64,000 nucleotides of DNA from Panonychus citri. Taxonomy: Eukaryota > Arthropoda > Arachnida > Trombidiformes > Tetranychidae. The notes under the pieces are model-generated. The model did not search any database. It was not told the DNA's origin and was given only the letters and a program-made list of their open reading frames with translations. Positions 35,845 through 47,616 of the stretch are shown in pieces. The stretch covers positions 2,976,001 through 3,040,000 of the forward strand of contig NW_026515482.1 in assembly GCF_014898815.1 (NCBI RefSeq), given 5' to 3'. Numbering within the stretch: position 1 is the first letter of the stretch; every line of letters begins with the position of its first letter. The position numbers and the translations under genes are program-made.

Positions 35845-37251
35845 CTGAACTGTGGTATTGGATATGCTTGAGCAACACAGCAAAGTTTAGCAAATGTCCC
35901 TTGACGAACTGAAACCAAAGAGTTACTATTATAAGTAATTCGAGGAGCCATTAGTCCAATGGGTTCTGTGAATTGAAATTAAAGTAAAACATTTTATCGT
36001 TGAATAAGAATTGAAAATTTACTTGGAGTTTATATTAACTTTATTGTGAGAAGATGATTGATATACTACAACAATTAAGTGAATCAATTGATGAGATCAA
36101 TTGAATTGAGAAGCTAATGTTTATCTTCAGACATTATACAAGTTGAATTACTTATGGTCAATTTCATCTTATTGGGTTGTTAGTGTTAATTGATTACATT
36201 GTTGACTATTTGTTCAATGGTTGACATTTACTATTATCATGATGATGATGATGATGCTTTTTATTTAGTTGAGACAATATGACAGAATGTGCGTGACTTT
36301 CCCGATAGAAAATCATCTACCCGTGATTCTTAAGTGACCCATGAAATTTTCTAGACTTAATCAGATCGTCCTACCTTCCAATTCAAGTATTTTACCTGAC
36401 ACGAAACAAATAAACTTGATATTCTTAACTTGTCAAACTCTTTTCATCGTTTATAAATCACAGAATATTAATCAGAATAAAGTTCAGAAGAAATAATTGA
36501 TATTTAAACCGTTTCAGAATCAGAATTGTTTCCAGTCCTTTTTTTCAACTCTCTCATCATCCAGGTTGAATGTTTTTCATGGCGATTTGATTGACATGAC
36601 AAGTTTATTGTTATCTTCGTTTTTCTCAACATTTCAGACTAACCAGAATTCATTCAATATTTTACTTTATCTTTTTTATATTTTCTCTTCTCGGAGATTA
36701 ACTTGATTCTTTCCGATATTTTTCAATTTTCACTTCCGTTTTTATTTCCATCAACTGACCTTCTCTTTATTTGTCTTTAGTTGATATTATTATTTTAACA
36801 TTCATTTCTATGAAACGGATACATTGGTATTCAGTCTAGTATTCTAAGCATAGATCGAGATCATATTTCACCGAGAAAACGATGAATGAAAAAAGTAAAA
36901 CCAAAAAATGGTTATCATGAAATGACAGGAACTGACTTGAAGCTATTCATGAATCTTCAAACTATTGATTGTCTTGATATTTGTTTTGATTTCTTATCAT
37001 GAAGTAGCTTTTTTTTTGAATCTTGATAAATGTCAATCATTAGGATTACGAGTTTATAATCAATTTACATTTTAATCTTACGATTGACCAACAATACATC
37101 AATCAATTTCTCATGACATTAACTCACCTTGAAAATTTGATATCCAATTGCCATGATTGCGATTTGGTTGTTGTTCCAATGATGAACAGTTAACAATTAA
37201 CAATAAAGTTGATCCAATTAATGAAAATACAGTGAACTTTAAATTATCCAT
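35845..37251 (-). CDS. Dscam-type signal-peptide and half-Ig exons (sDscam-like 5' cassette), partial
   Basis: Exon 1 is 37251-37128: ATG, then MDNLKFTVFSLIGSTLLLIV and NC, a clear signal peptide, ending in phase 1 (CAA G, donor GTGAGT). Exon 2 is 35965-35845: acceptor TTCACAG, donor GTAATT, phase 2. It encodes EPIGLMAPRITYNSNSLVSV followed by RQGTFAKLCCVAQAYPIPQF and R. The last part is the hallmark first half of the Dscam Ig7-type domain (xVxxGxFAxLxCxAQAYPxPxFR), cut where Dscam genes cut it, before the W. Having this half-Ig directly behind a signal peptide matches the alternative 5' cassettes of chelicerate shortened Dscam genes, in which Ig1 corresponds to Ig7 of insect Dscam. No constant exons are visible downstream within the 35 kb to the window edge. 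It could be a live cassette of a gene extending beyond the window, or a lone relic. Confidence 0.7.
36573..37104 (-). repeat. Inverted duplication, uninterrupted copy (inside the Dscam-like intron)
   Basis: Reverse complement of 2611-2856 joined to 7617-7906. TATGA occurs once here (36861-36865, as TCATA), which makes this an empty-site control for the LTR element. The block lies wholly within the intron between the two Dscam-like exons, and the exons themselves are not part of the other copy. Confidence 0.88.
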
Positions 37252-39126
37252 GTTCGCAACTGGCAACATAGTTTATTGACACATGAACATGAGTACACAC
37301 ACACGCTGACCAATCGTAACGCACTTTCTTAGCACATCGATTGATTTTGGTTCGTATTTTTGATGAAATTTTTTCGCTTCTCAACCGAATAGTACACAGT
37401 TTAATCAACTCTTTACTTCGAACATATATTAATTCTTTACTTCCAGTTAAAGCTCATATATTTACAGTGTATATGATTGATACATTGGCGAAATGACAAA
37501 GTTTTCGAATCTCGAATTTCGATTTTCCTTTTTCGTATATTTTCCTTCTTAACTTTTCTACTACTGATTTTTGTTCTGAAGAAAAAATCTATCTCTTCTT
37601 AAATTCTACGATTCTTTCATTTACCATGATCAACATTTCTCCCATAAACATGAATTTTCATCCATGAACATGAAACTTCTGACATCTATTGGTCTAAATT
37701 CACATCGCAATCAAAACATTGAATAAAAAATTATATTATTAGGTTGATCGGAACAAAATGAGTGCATTTTGTAAATTACAATTAACTTGATTATCGGACT
37801 TTATCAAGTTTGTGATATCTCATTTTTGGACAATTAGTGATGTTCGTTACGAGTATTATCGTGATATCCAAATGGATGATACATGATAATGTATCAATCG
37901 ATGAAAGCACATGAAAATTTATAAATTGTTTCCATCATAATTCATTTTAATCAACTTGAGTTAATAATAAGTTACATCGATCTAATTGTTATTTATGTTT
38001 TGTTTACAGTACAAAATCAATGGACAAAAAAAGAAACGGAAATAATTTGTAAATATCTGGATTAACAATCAGTTAACCAAGGAAGTAAATTACAATTATA
38101 ATCAGGATGGTGACGATAACAATATGATGATCATTAAGATGACGATGACAATGATGATATGTCATTCGCACTGAGGTTACTCTGGAGGATTGTAATTAAG
38201 ACTTAATTAACAATAACCCGATCTTTTTAATTGTTAATCACCAATATAAGGTAATGAAAACATAATGATTGATTTAAACATCGAGATTATTTTGTTTTCT
38301 TATTTTGTTAGTGAGTAATAAACAAAACAATAGAAATCAAGTTAATTGTTACAATTAATGTTGAAAACAAAATAATCAATCATTTCATCATATAAACTTC
38401 ACAATTTCCTTTGAACAGAAAATGTATTTAAATACATTGAAGATGATCACGATCATGATCAGTGTTAATTTAATTTGATTGTGTTTAGTAAACTACAAAT
38501 CACGCAAACAGTAATTGATTATTCAGATGAAACAATTTAAATTGTTGATGTAATTTGTATGTTCATCATTTACAATTGACCTCAACCTCTTTTTCCTATG
38601 GTGAAAAAAGACTCACTTTTCTCACTTTTTGTCTTCTCTTTTTTTCATTCTATCCCTCAGCTTCCTGTGATGATGATGATCATCATCATCATGATGGTGA
38701 TGAGAATGATGATAAATGGCAATAAATTACAATTAATATGAATCTTCATGGACCTTGTTCCAGTTTTGAAAAGTGAAAGTGAAACAAAACTGCAAATGAT
38801 TAAGGTAAAATTTACCATCAGATGATTTCCAGCCAAGAATTAGGATTATGATAACAATAACTTAATTACTTTGATAATTAGTTTTGATAATAATTGCTGT
38901 AGCTTTTGCACAAATCATAATGCTACACATAAATAGTGTACCATCGTCATCAAGAGTTATTAATATGATTTTAACAATCAATGTTAATTGTTGTTGTTGT
39001 TGTTGTTGTTACTATTCAAATCAAGATGAACTTTTTAATTGTTACCTTGAACAAACTGAATCACAATTATATTAAGATGATGGATGAGAAAATTAATGTA
39101 AACATATTTACACAGATTCACAACAA
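37252..39126. other. 5' flank of the Dscam-like exons and intergenic DNA
   Basis: AT-rich. It contains a short ACACAC run at 37296 and an ATG/ATC near-palindrome at about 38670-38710. No second cassette (signal peptide plus half-Ig) was found here. Confidence 0.45.
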
Positions 39127-39705
39127 TTAGTGTCTCATTGGGTTTGAATCAACTCTTTCCAACGTTGAAACTGTCAATGGTTGATGGTTAATCATATTGT
39201 TCATATTATTGTCCAGTGTTTGACTGATTGACCGACCCAAATTAGGCCTATTAGTTGATCCAACAACATTGCCATTAACGTTATTGGCGTAATTGTTACT
39301 AATTACATTGTTGTTGTTGTTGTTGTTGTTCAAATTGGTGGTATAACTATTGGGAGAACCATTTTCAACTAAATTTGATTGATAATTAGCTGGTTGATTA
39401 AGACCCGCTTGTTTGGCAAATTCATCTTGAGCTCGAACTGATTTAAGAGCTGCAAGGATGATTAGAAAAGCACCAGTTAGGAAAAGGCCAACACCAAGTC
39501 CACAGATAATCAGAGTGACGATGAAAATTGGACCAACTCGATCTTCATAGAAGATAAACTTTAACAATAAACCGGAAAGTAAGGTAACACTTCCGGTAAT
39601 TAACAATAATCGCCCAATATGATAGGAACTGTAATGAGCGGGGAGCCGACGGTCAACCGCTTGTTCAAAGGCGAGGACATTTTTAAATCCATGAGTGTTT
39701 GACAT
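39127..39705 (-). CDS. Two-transmembrane protein with Asn-rich tail (192 aa), unrecognised
   Basis: A single-exon frame from ATG (MSNTHGFKNVLAFEQAVDRR) to TAA. Residues about 31-51 (LLLITGSVTLLSGLLLKFIF) and 58-86 (IFIVTLIICGLGVGLFLTGA followed by FLIILAAL) are two strong hydrophobic segments separated by a short charged loop (YEDRVGP). The C-terminal half is polar, with a run of eight Asn, and ends TVSTLERVDSNPMRH. The hairpin topology suggests both termini lie on the same side of the membrane. No family is recognised. The good codon structure and non-repetitive N-terminal half make it a likely real gene. Confidence 0.75.
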   Translation of the reverse strand: MSNTHGFKNVLAFEQAVDRRLPAHYSSYHIGRLLLITGSVTLLSGLLLKFIFYEDRVGPIFIVTLIICGLGVGLFLTGAFLIILAALKSVRAQDEFAKQAGLNQPANYQSNLVENGSPNSYTTNLNNNNNNNNVISNNYANNVNGNVVGSTNRPNLGRSISQTLDNNMNNMINHQPLTVSTLERVDSNPMRH

Positions 39706-40154
39706 TATATTGATTCACAAATCACAGAAACAAAGAGAAATCAATTGAATTGTAATATAATATTTACAAAAAGAAACGCTGATAACAATTAACCACAAGT
39801 GATAATTATCATTGTTGAAACGATGATGAAGATTAATGAAAAAATTTTTCACGTTGAAAATGACCAAAGGAAATGATGGAAACTGTTTACTGGTGAATTA
39901 AATTGTCCATCAACATTAAATTGTAACAAAGGATGACGAATACATTGATGACAAACTATTACTATCATTTGTGTATGTAATTTGTTGATTAAATTAAATT
40001 GATAACAATGAAAAAAGGAGAGAGAGAGAGAGAGAATTAAATTGATAACAAAAAACGAGAAAAAAATGTTAGTTTAATATCATGGTGATGATGAGATGAT
40101 GATTCTAATTGTAATTGAAACTGAATCTGCTCTTCCTCTTACTCACTCATCATC

Positions 40155-40222
<68 letters not shown>

Positions 40223-42227
40223 AATCTAATTGTGTATATTGATGACGACTACGATAGTAGATATCAATTGATATTTACCTGGTTGATTATTTGATGATTA
40301 AGTCTATCTGGTTGATTGTATTAGTTTATCAGGTAAATTTTTGGTTTGAAATTTAATTTTAGTTTTCTTTTCCTGCTAATCTTAATTTAATGTTCCTAAT
40401 TTAATCATTAGGGTTATTGATTGCTACCTTGATTATAATCTTTGGTTTTCATCGGTAATCACAATAAATCACGATTTTAATGATGTTAATCGTTGATTTT
40501 ACTTTGGAGGATAAGGTTAATTTATTAATCCAGTTTGTCCAGTTTACAATTAAAGTCTATGTTTCTTGATGAGGTTTTTCATTTTTGTTTCCACTAAAAT
40601 AATAATTTAATTGTTGTTTCAGTTGATTACATTTCTATTTTAATCTTGCAATTGATTATTTACTTAATTGCTTGAGGTGTTGATTTTTTCTTTAGCTTCT
40701 CAATACAGGATATCCGTTGGTTAGTTAATTGTTAACATTAGATGAGAATTGATTCCCATTATGGATTAACTATTAGTCTTGTAATTTAATTTTCTTTTAT
40801 TTATTGAACACAATCAGTTAATCATGATTGTTGATTGACTTTCCATATGGACTTTGGTGATGGTGATGAAGATCTAGTTTCTAATTGCTTGTTAACAATT
40901 AAACTCAATTCTCTTGCCTCTTGATTTTGTTATGACGGAAAATGCTCTTACAATTAACTTTTAATTACATGATTAATAACATTGTAACGACAATGTTATT
41001 ATCATGTTGAAACAATTAAATTGTTAAATTGTTGACATGATTTACTGATTCATTCACCTAAAAGCAATTATTACAAAGGTAAAGAAAATGAGAATCAGTT
41101 AATTGTTGAAACTGTTTCACTTTCACTTATCTAATTTAACCCTGAATTGAATTAGCTAAATCATTATGATATCGACAATTAATTACCAATAATTAACTAA
41201 TTCTACCTTGAAGGATTAATAAAGATTATCAAAAATCTTATAATTAAATGAACAATTTGAGTAACTTTATTACACTTCATCTTATCACTAATTGTTAACA
41301 AGAAAACTAAATCAAGGTTAATTGTAACCGTTGATTTGTAAATTGATTAAATCACGAAAATTAAATTGATTGTTGTGAAAAGTGAAACCAGTAAAATGAC
41401 AATCTTAATTATCTAACAACAATTAACAATGTAACAGTTAATCGTTGATCCTTTTTAATTAGTAAACTGATTAAGTTATGATAATATAATGAAACTATTT
41501 CCATATATAATTAACTGAGAGCAATTAAACTTTTATCTAATTCATTGTGTTGATTAATTTTGTATTCCCATTGATAAAGATTTCAAGGTAATCGGATATT
41601 TAGTTTTTACAATTAACTTGAAATAGTTTATCATTGACAAGGTCAGTTGTTTTTAATTGTTAATTGTTACAAAGTTAAATTGTGGTGAGTAAAAAAAAAA
41701 AAAAAAGATTCATCAACTAATCATCAACACGATAATTTAAATTGTCACCACATCGTTAACCTTGAGTTGTTATGATTACAAACAAATAGATTGTGAGTAT
41801 TGTTAATTGTTGGCAAATCAATGAATTAAACTCAAAAATTAAACAAATTGAATGAAAGTTAATCAATTGGGGCTAATAGTTAATTAGAAAGTCGATCAAT
41901 TAAATTGAAAAACGCGGTTGGAAAATTTTTTTTTTCTCTTACCTTATTTTGTTTATTGTCTATTCATTTTTTTTCCCTTGTTAACTTAAATTGTTTATCG
42001 GTGTGTAATTAGTTGATCAATTATTGATAATTAAGAGAGGATATGATTGATAAAAGGTTTTCTCTTAACTCATCATCATCATCATCATCATCTAATCTTC
42101 TGATTGATGAGATATTAATGATAAAAGATGGATTGAGACCAGAAAATAGTCAATTGGTTGATAGTTTTGTTTTTCACTTTAATTTATATTCCATTGATTT
42201 AGTTTACAAGATTCCAAGTTGATTGTG
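39706..42227. other. Intergenic region between divergent genes
   Basis: Rich in AATTGTTAAC-like words. It contains a CT microsatellite at about 40160-40221 and an A16 run at about 41690. It presumably includes promoters of the two-TM gene and MCCC2; no specific element is recognised. Confidence 0.45.
40160..40221. repeat. (CT)n microsatellite
   Basis: About 31 CT units upstream of the two-TM gene. Confidence 0.9.
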
Positions 42228-44012
42228 ATGTTATCTAATAGTGTTAATAAACTCCTTTGGAGATGGTCAAGTGTTTCGAGGTGTTTTATTCACACTGACA
42301 ATTTACCGATCATCGAGACTTCGGTCGATAGGTCATCCGATCATTTTAAGGTGAGTAGATTGTTGTTTTCTAATTGATATTGATTGTTACATTTAACTTA
42401 TTCTCTCTCTTTTTTTTGTTTTCTCGTTTTATAGGAAAATTATGATCAATTGTTGAATGTTACAGTTAAATTGCGATCGGTTTTACAGAAAATCTCTCAA
42501 GGTGGAGGAGAAAAGGCTTCAGCTCGTCATACATCCAAGGGCAAACTTTTGGTTCGCCAGCGGATAAATGAGCTTCTCGATGTTGGCTCACCGTTTTTAG
42601 AGTTATCACCTTTAGCTGGTTATCAGGTTTATCCTGGTGAAGATGTTCCCTCGGCTGGTATTGTAACGGGAATCGGGCAAATTAATGGTGTTGATTGTAT
42701 GATTGCTGCAAACGATGCTACGGTTAAGGCTGGTACTTATTACCCGGAGACAGTAAAGAAACATTTAAGAGCTCAACAAATTGCATTGGAAAATAGGTTA
42801 ACCTGTATTTACCTTGTTGATTCAGGTGGAGCTAATTTACCTCATCAGGCGGAAATTTTTCCCGATGTTAATCATTTTGGAAGAATTTTCTACAATCAGG
42901 CAAACATGTCAGCAATTGGGATACCACAAATTGCTGTTGTCATGGGAAGTTGTACTGCTGGAGGTGCCTATGTACCCGCCATGTCCGATGAAAATATAAT
43001 CGTCCATAAACAAGGAACCATTTTCCTCGCGGGTCCACCGTTAGTTAAAGCGGCGACCGGTGAAATTATCTCAGCTGAAGACTTGGGTGGTGCTAATTTA
43101 CATTGTAAAACCTCTGGTGTTACTGATTATCTCGCCAAAGATGATCATCATGCTCTTCACCTTGCACGTAAAGTTGTTTCCAATTTAAATGTCAAACGAA
43201 GGGGTTGGTCTGATGAGTTCGAACCAGTTGAAGGGCCATTCGAGGAGCCATTGTATCCATTAGATGATCTCTATGGTATTGTTGGTGAAAATTTAAAGAG
43301 ACCTTTCGAAGTTCGTGAGGTTATAGCTCGTATTGTTGATGGAAGTCGATTCGATGAATTTAAAGCTCTTTATGGTGATACACTTGTTACGGGAATCGGT
43401 CGGATTTATGGTAAAAAGATTGGAATCGTCGCCAATAATGGAGTCCTTTTTTCGCAAGCAGCACTTAAAGGTGCTCATTTTATTCAATTATGTAGTAAAC
43501 GAGGTATTCCACTTTTGTTTCTTCAAAATATCACCGGTTTCATGGTTGGAAAAGACGCCGAATCCGGGGGAATAGCTAAAGATGGAGCTAAATTGGTGAC
43601 CGCCGTTTCATGTGCCAAAGTACCAAAGTTTACCATTCTTATTGGTGGTTCATATGGAGCTGGAAATTATGGTATGTGTGGACGTGCCTACAGTCCGAGG
43701 TTCTTATTTACATGGCCGAACTCACGTATTTCCGTTATGGGTGGTGAACAAGCTGCCGGTGTATTGGCCACACTTGCCGCCGATCAAAAAAGTCGAGAAG
43801 GTAAACAATTATCTCCAGAACAGGAAAAGGCGATTAAAGATCCAATTATTGCAAAATTTGAGGCTGAAGGTTCACCGTACTATTCAAGTGCACGATTATG
43901 GGACGATGGAGTCATTGATCCAGTTGACACTCGACGGGTTTTAGGTCTCTGTCTTCAAGCCTCTTCCAATGCTCCAATCGAAAGGACAGATTTCGGTATT
44001 TTCAGGATGTAA
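42228..44012 (+). CDS. MCCC2: Methylcrotonoyl-CoA carboxylase beta subunit, mitochondrial (566 aa)
   Basis: Two exons: 42228-42350 (donor GTGAGT) and 42435-44012 (acceptor TTATAG), phase 0. Exon 1 encodes a basic, hydroxylated leader (MLSNSVNKLLWRWSSVSRCF), as expected for a mitochondrial target peptide. The body is an uninterrupted carboxyltransferase: EKASARHTSKGKLLVRQRIN, SAGIVTGIGQINGVDCMIAA, the acyl-CoA site VMGSCTAGGAYVPAMSDE, and the biotin-side signatures LIGGSYGAGNYGMCGRAYSP and ISVMGGEQAAGVL. It carboxylates 3-methylcrotonyl-CoA in leucine breakdown, working with the biotin-carrying alpha subunit. The length matches the human protein (563 aa). Confidence 0.97.
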
Positions 44013-44202
44013 AATTTTTGGACAATTTAAAGTACAAAAATCAACTTTTTTTCTTCATCTTCAAACATATTCTTTCATCGCGATTCTGGTCACAATTTAC
44101 AAGTTTCTAAAATTAAGTTAATCAATTTATTCTTATCATCAAAGATGCGTGTTTGTAATTGAAAAATTGTTGCAATTAAATTTGTTTATTTAACGAAAAT
44201 TT

Positions 44203-44414
44203 TAAAGGATGTCAAAAATAAAACGCTTTGAGCTCTAAAGTCCAACTAAATTTAATTGGTTTCAGATAATTGTTATCTAGAGAAATTGACCACTGAATAT
44301 CTTGATTAGTATCTGATTGTTTTTTTATTGATCAACTTGTCTAGATAACAATTATCTAAAAACCAATTGAATTTAGTTGGATTTTAGAGGTCGTTTTATT
44401 TTTGACACTCTTTA
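44203..44414. mobile_element. Palindromic MITE (212 bp), mariner-like
   Basis: The two arms (44203-44281 and 44339-44414) are imperfect reverse complements. The outer words are TAAAGGATGTCAAAAATAAA on the left and TAAAGAGTGTCAAAAATAAA read inward from the right. The arms continue through CCAACTAAAT and AGATAATTGTTATCTAGA, with a loop of about 57 bp. TA at both outer ends is consistent with a TA target duplication (Tc1/mariner type). It sits between the convergent 3' ends of MCCC2 and HGH1, so transcripts of either gene could carry the hairpin. Confidence 0.7.
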
Positions 44415-44439
44415 GTAAATCATCTTACTAATTACAAAA

Positions 44440-45637
44440 TTATTCGGTCAATAGATCTCGATCCATTTCGTCAAATTTACCAAGTAAATGTTCAGGTATT
44501 TGAGTGGAAATTAGATCAGGAAACTTATCAAACTCTTCTTCGTCTTTAATTAGTATATCAACAACGTCTTCGATTCGCTTCTGAAGCGGTCGATTCTTTT
44601 CCCATTTATGATATTCTCTAAGAATATAATAAGTACCATTAGATTTCAACGATTCTCGACCATTTTTGGTGTTACAGCACAACAATAGACAAGAAATTAA
44701 AGCATCACGAACACAATTATCGGCTTCACGTTCAGTTTCGGGCGGAAGGTACTGAAGATCCAAAGGTAACTGAGCCATGTCTTCATCGTCTAATTCACTC
44801 GAAGTTGGTCCAGCTAATGGGGAAAGAATTTTAACAATTAATTCTAATTTAGAATCCAGCATAGTCTCTTGAGCTGAACCAGAAATCAGAAAATTAACAA
44901 TAATCAATAAACAAAAGGTTCGAAGCTTCGGATTAGTAGAATTCTCGAAAAGATTTAGAATCACTTTCAGCAGAGAGGCCAAATTATCCTTTAAGGTTTG
45001 AATTTCATTCTGGATTAACGATGATTGAGATAAATTGAGTAACAATTGAACAATTAATTCAGCCAAATGATTATTACCACTGGAAGAAATTTTTCCAACT
45101 CCACTTAAGATCAATTGAAACTCTTCAAGTAAATTATCACCATTGTTTTGATCCGAAAATAACAGAGATTTAACAAATTGGTCACTAATCTCTTCCCTTG
45201 TAATATTAATCAAGACAACAAGATAAAAGTTAATTGAATCAATTGCAGTTAAATTAGATTGATTGTCCAGTGAATGAAGTAATTTACTCACTGAAGAGTA
45301 AATTAAATCACAAACAGCTGATTCCTCTTTAAGTGTTTCCAAAATAGATTGACTTTCAATCTCACTAATTTTAGCCAAACATTTGATTGCCAAATCTTTT
45401 TCACCCTCATCTCCAGTAATTAATAAGCGACAAATCAATCTAATCAATGATTTAATAGATGAACCAAGTTGAGAAATAAATTGTTTCCTCTCCTCATCAT
45501 TGTCTCCAAGTAAAACTAAAAAAAACAAGAAAATGAAACAAAAACTCACAATTAAAATCCAATTGGAACAATTTTCTCCAATCCAATTACTCACCTACCA
45601 TTGCCTGGTCAATATTCAATTTCCTGGGTTCATCCAT
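44440..45637 (-). CDS. HGH1: HGH1 homologue (372 aa)
   Basis: Two exons: 45637-45595 (MDEPRKLNIDQAMV, donor GTGAGT) and 45515-44440 (acceptor TTTTTTAG), joined in phase 1 across a 79-bp intron. It is a helical armadillo-like protein. The C-terminal part carries the family signature AQLPLDLQYLPPETEREADN with CVRDALISCLLLC, NGRESLKSNGTYYILREYHKWE and the closing acidic segment. HGH1 is a chaperone-associated protein (in yeast it links eEF2 to the TRiC chaperonin). The length is close to the human protein (390 aa). It is divergent from the next gene, with only 192 bp between the start codons. Confidence 0.9.
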
Positions 45638-45829
45638 ATCCGTTAATTGTTACTAATTAAGGAACAAAAAAGTTACAATTTAGTGGAAACGTTGAGACAC
45701 AATTTCTGGAGAATGGAAAATGCAATTAGGAGATGATCCCTTTTGGAAACAAAAACAATTGAATTTGTTTTTTTTTCACTCTTTTGGTAACATGTGATTG
45801 AGATTTAATTTTGTTTTAAGAAAATTATT
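45638..45829. promoter_or_regulatory. Short divergent promoter region (HGH1 / glucosidase-II-beta-like)
   Basis: 192 bp between two ATGs pointing away from each other. AT-rich, with no TATA box in a convincing place. It must contain both core promoters unless either gene has further 5' exons. Confidence 0.5.
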
Positions 45830-46625
45830 ATGACCAAATTAAGATTTTCTGGTTATTTGACTAGAAGAAATTTGTTCTTAATTGGTTTAAGTTTTAGTAC
45901 ATTTTATCTGTTGTATCAGTTAACCATCATCACTGCTTTAAATAAGTTGGCATCCCGATCACCGGAAAAATCATTCAACAATCACCATCGCCATAAGATT
46001 TTGGATCATGGAGATGAAGGTAATGATGATGATGAGAGTAAATTGTTGTCTCCCCTGAAAGGATCACCAAAGGTTAATTATTTTGCTAAAGATTCGTTTA
46101 AAAAGGATACCAAAAGAAGACCAGTTAAACCTTTGGGTAAAATAATTCTTGGTGTTAGTAAATTTGATTTTAAATATTACCAAGAAAAAGATGGTGGTCA
46201 ATTTAGATGTCGATCCAGTGGTGAGGAAATTTCTTATTCTCAAGTTAATGATGATTATTGTGATTGTCAAGATGGAAGTGATGAACCATCAACCGATGCT
46301 TGCCCTCAATTCAAGTAAGTTAATTGTGATTGTTACTCGCACAAAAATGATCATCTTAAGAATCGAATTAATTATTTTTCTTTGTTTTCTATTCATCTCT
46401 CTCTCTCTCTCTTTTGATAGATTTTATTGTATAGTTAAAACGTTTGATGGATTAACAAGTATTCCATCATCAATGGTTAACGATGGTATTTGCGATTGTT
46501 GTGATGGAAGTGATGAGTATCTTAATCGTTCTACACCATCAATTATCTATGGTGGAAAATTAATTATTCCATCCAAAGGAAAAGGTGTATATTTAACACC
46601 CTGTATATGGAGATGTTCCAGTTAA
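45830..46625 (+). CDS. Glucosidase II beta-like type II membrane protein (229 aa)
   Basis: Two exons: 45830-46314 (donor GTAAGT) and 46421-46625 (acceptor TGATAG), in frame across a 106-bp intron. After a basic N-terminus (MTKLRFSGYLTRRN) there is one hydrophobic segment (FLIGLSFSTFYLLYQLTII), giving a signal anchor with a lumenal C-terminus. After a charged linker come two LDL-receptor class A-like modules, FRCRSSGEEISYSQVNDDYC with DCQDGSDEPSTDAC, and FYC... with VNDGICDCCDGSDE. These two modules are the N-terminal, calcium-binding part of glucosidase 2 subunit beta (PRKCSH). The long acidic region, the MRH lectin domain and an HDEL-type tail are absent, so this is a short membrane-anchored relative, not the standard beta subunit. 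Confidence 0.82.
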
Positions 46626-47555
46626 ATGTAAATTTTTGCAAAATTCACAAAAAAACAACTTTGTAATATATACACAAGAGTCTAAGAATCTAAGTTGTTT
46701 TTCCATTTCAATTGGATTCAACTTGATTTCTCATGATGAAAATGAGAAATCAAACAATATTTTTTAATCATTTCCATTGATTCTCATTCAACTTACCTGA
46801 GTATTTATCGTTTTTAAGAGTTGGCGCTTTCAATGTAATTCTAATTACAAAAGATGGAGACACATAAGTTTTAACTTGAAGATGAAAATTTTGTCTTCAA
46901 AAATAAAAAGAAAGAGTTTTTTTTATCTTACTTTTTTTTCTTGTTTGTTTTTCTCTCTCTCTCATTTCTTTGGGTTTAAAGTTTTTTTTTAATTTTCCAC
47001 TTAAATTGTGGCCACAAACCAACAAAGAATTAGGTGAGTTACTTACAATTACGAAATAATAATAATTGTTCTCATTAGAACGAAAAACAGTTTTTTCTTC
47101 TATTCTTTTAATGGACCAAAGCCCATAAACTCACGTCTCTCTTTTCTCTCTCCCTATCTCACCCTATGTTTGCCTTAACTTTTTCTATTCTCTACTTTGA
47201 TGAATCTTTTTTTTCGTTGGATAATTAACTCTGAACGATTTTTAATTTCTTGTTAATTTTGTTCTTCTGTTTCTCCGAGATGATTTTCCTTATTCTTTAT
47301 TGAACAAAAAGAGAAACAATTTCACTTGGTTTTGCTTTCTCTGAGAAAATTCTGTTTCCAGTTCGCTTTGATTTTCTTTTTCTCTGATTTATTTGATTAC
47401 AGATTTTGAGCTCATTGCATAATTTCACATTTAGACACTTTTTCTTTCCTCTTGTTTTTCTTTCTAATTCATTTTATTCTTTCTTCCCTTTCTGGTTTCT
47501 CTTTTATCGCTCCTGTTCTCTTTCTTTCTCTTTCATGTTTTTTCTACTATTAAAT

Positions 47556-47616
<61 letters not shown>

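Noticed and set aside
38884..39075. Plus-strand frame with poly-Cys
   Set aside because: Antisense of a (GTT/AAC) repeat near the 3' end of the two-TM gene.
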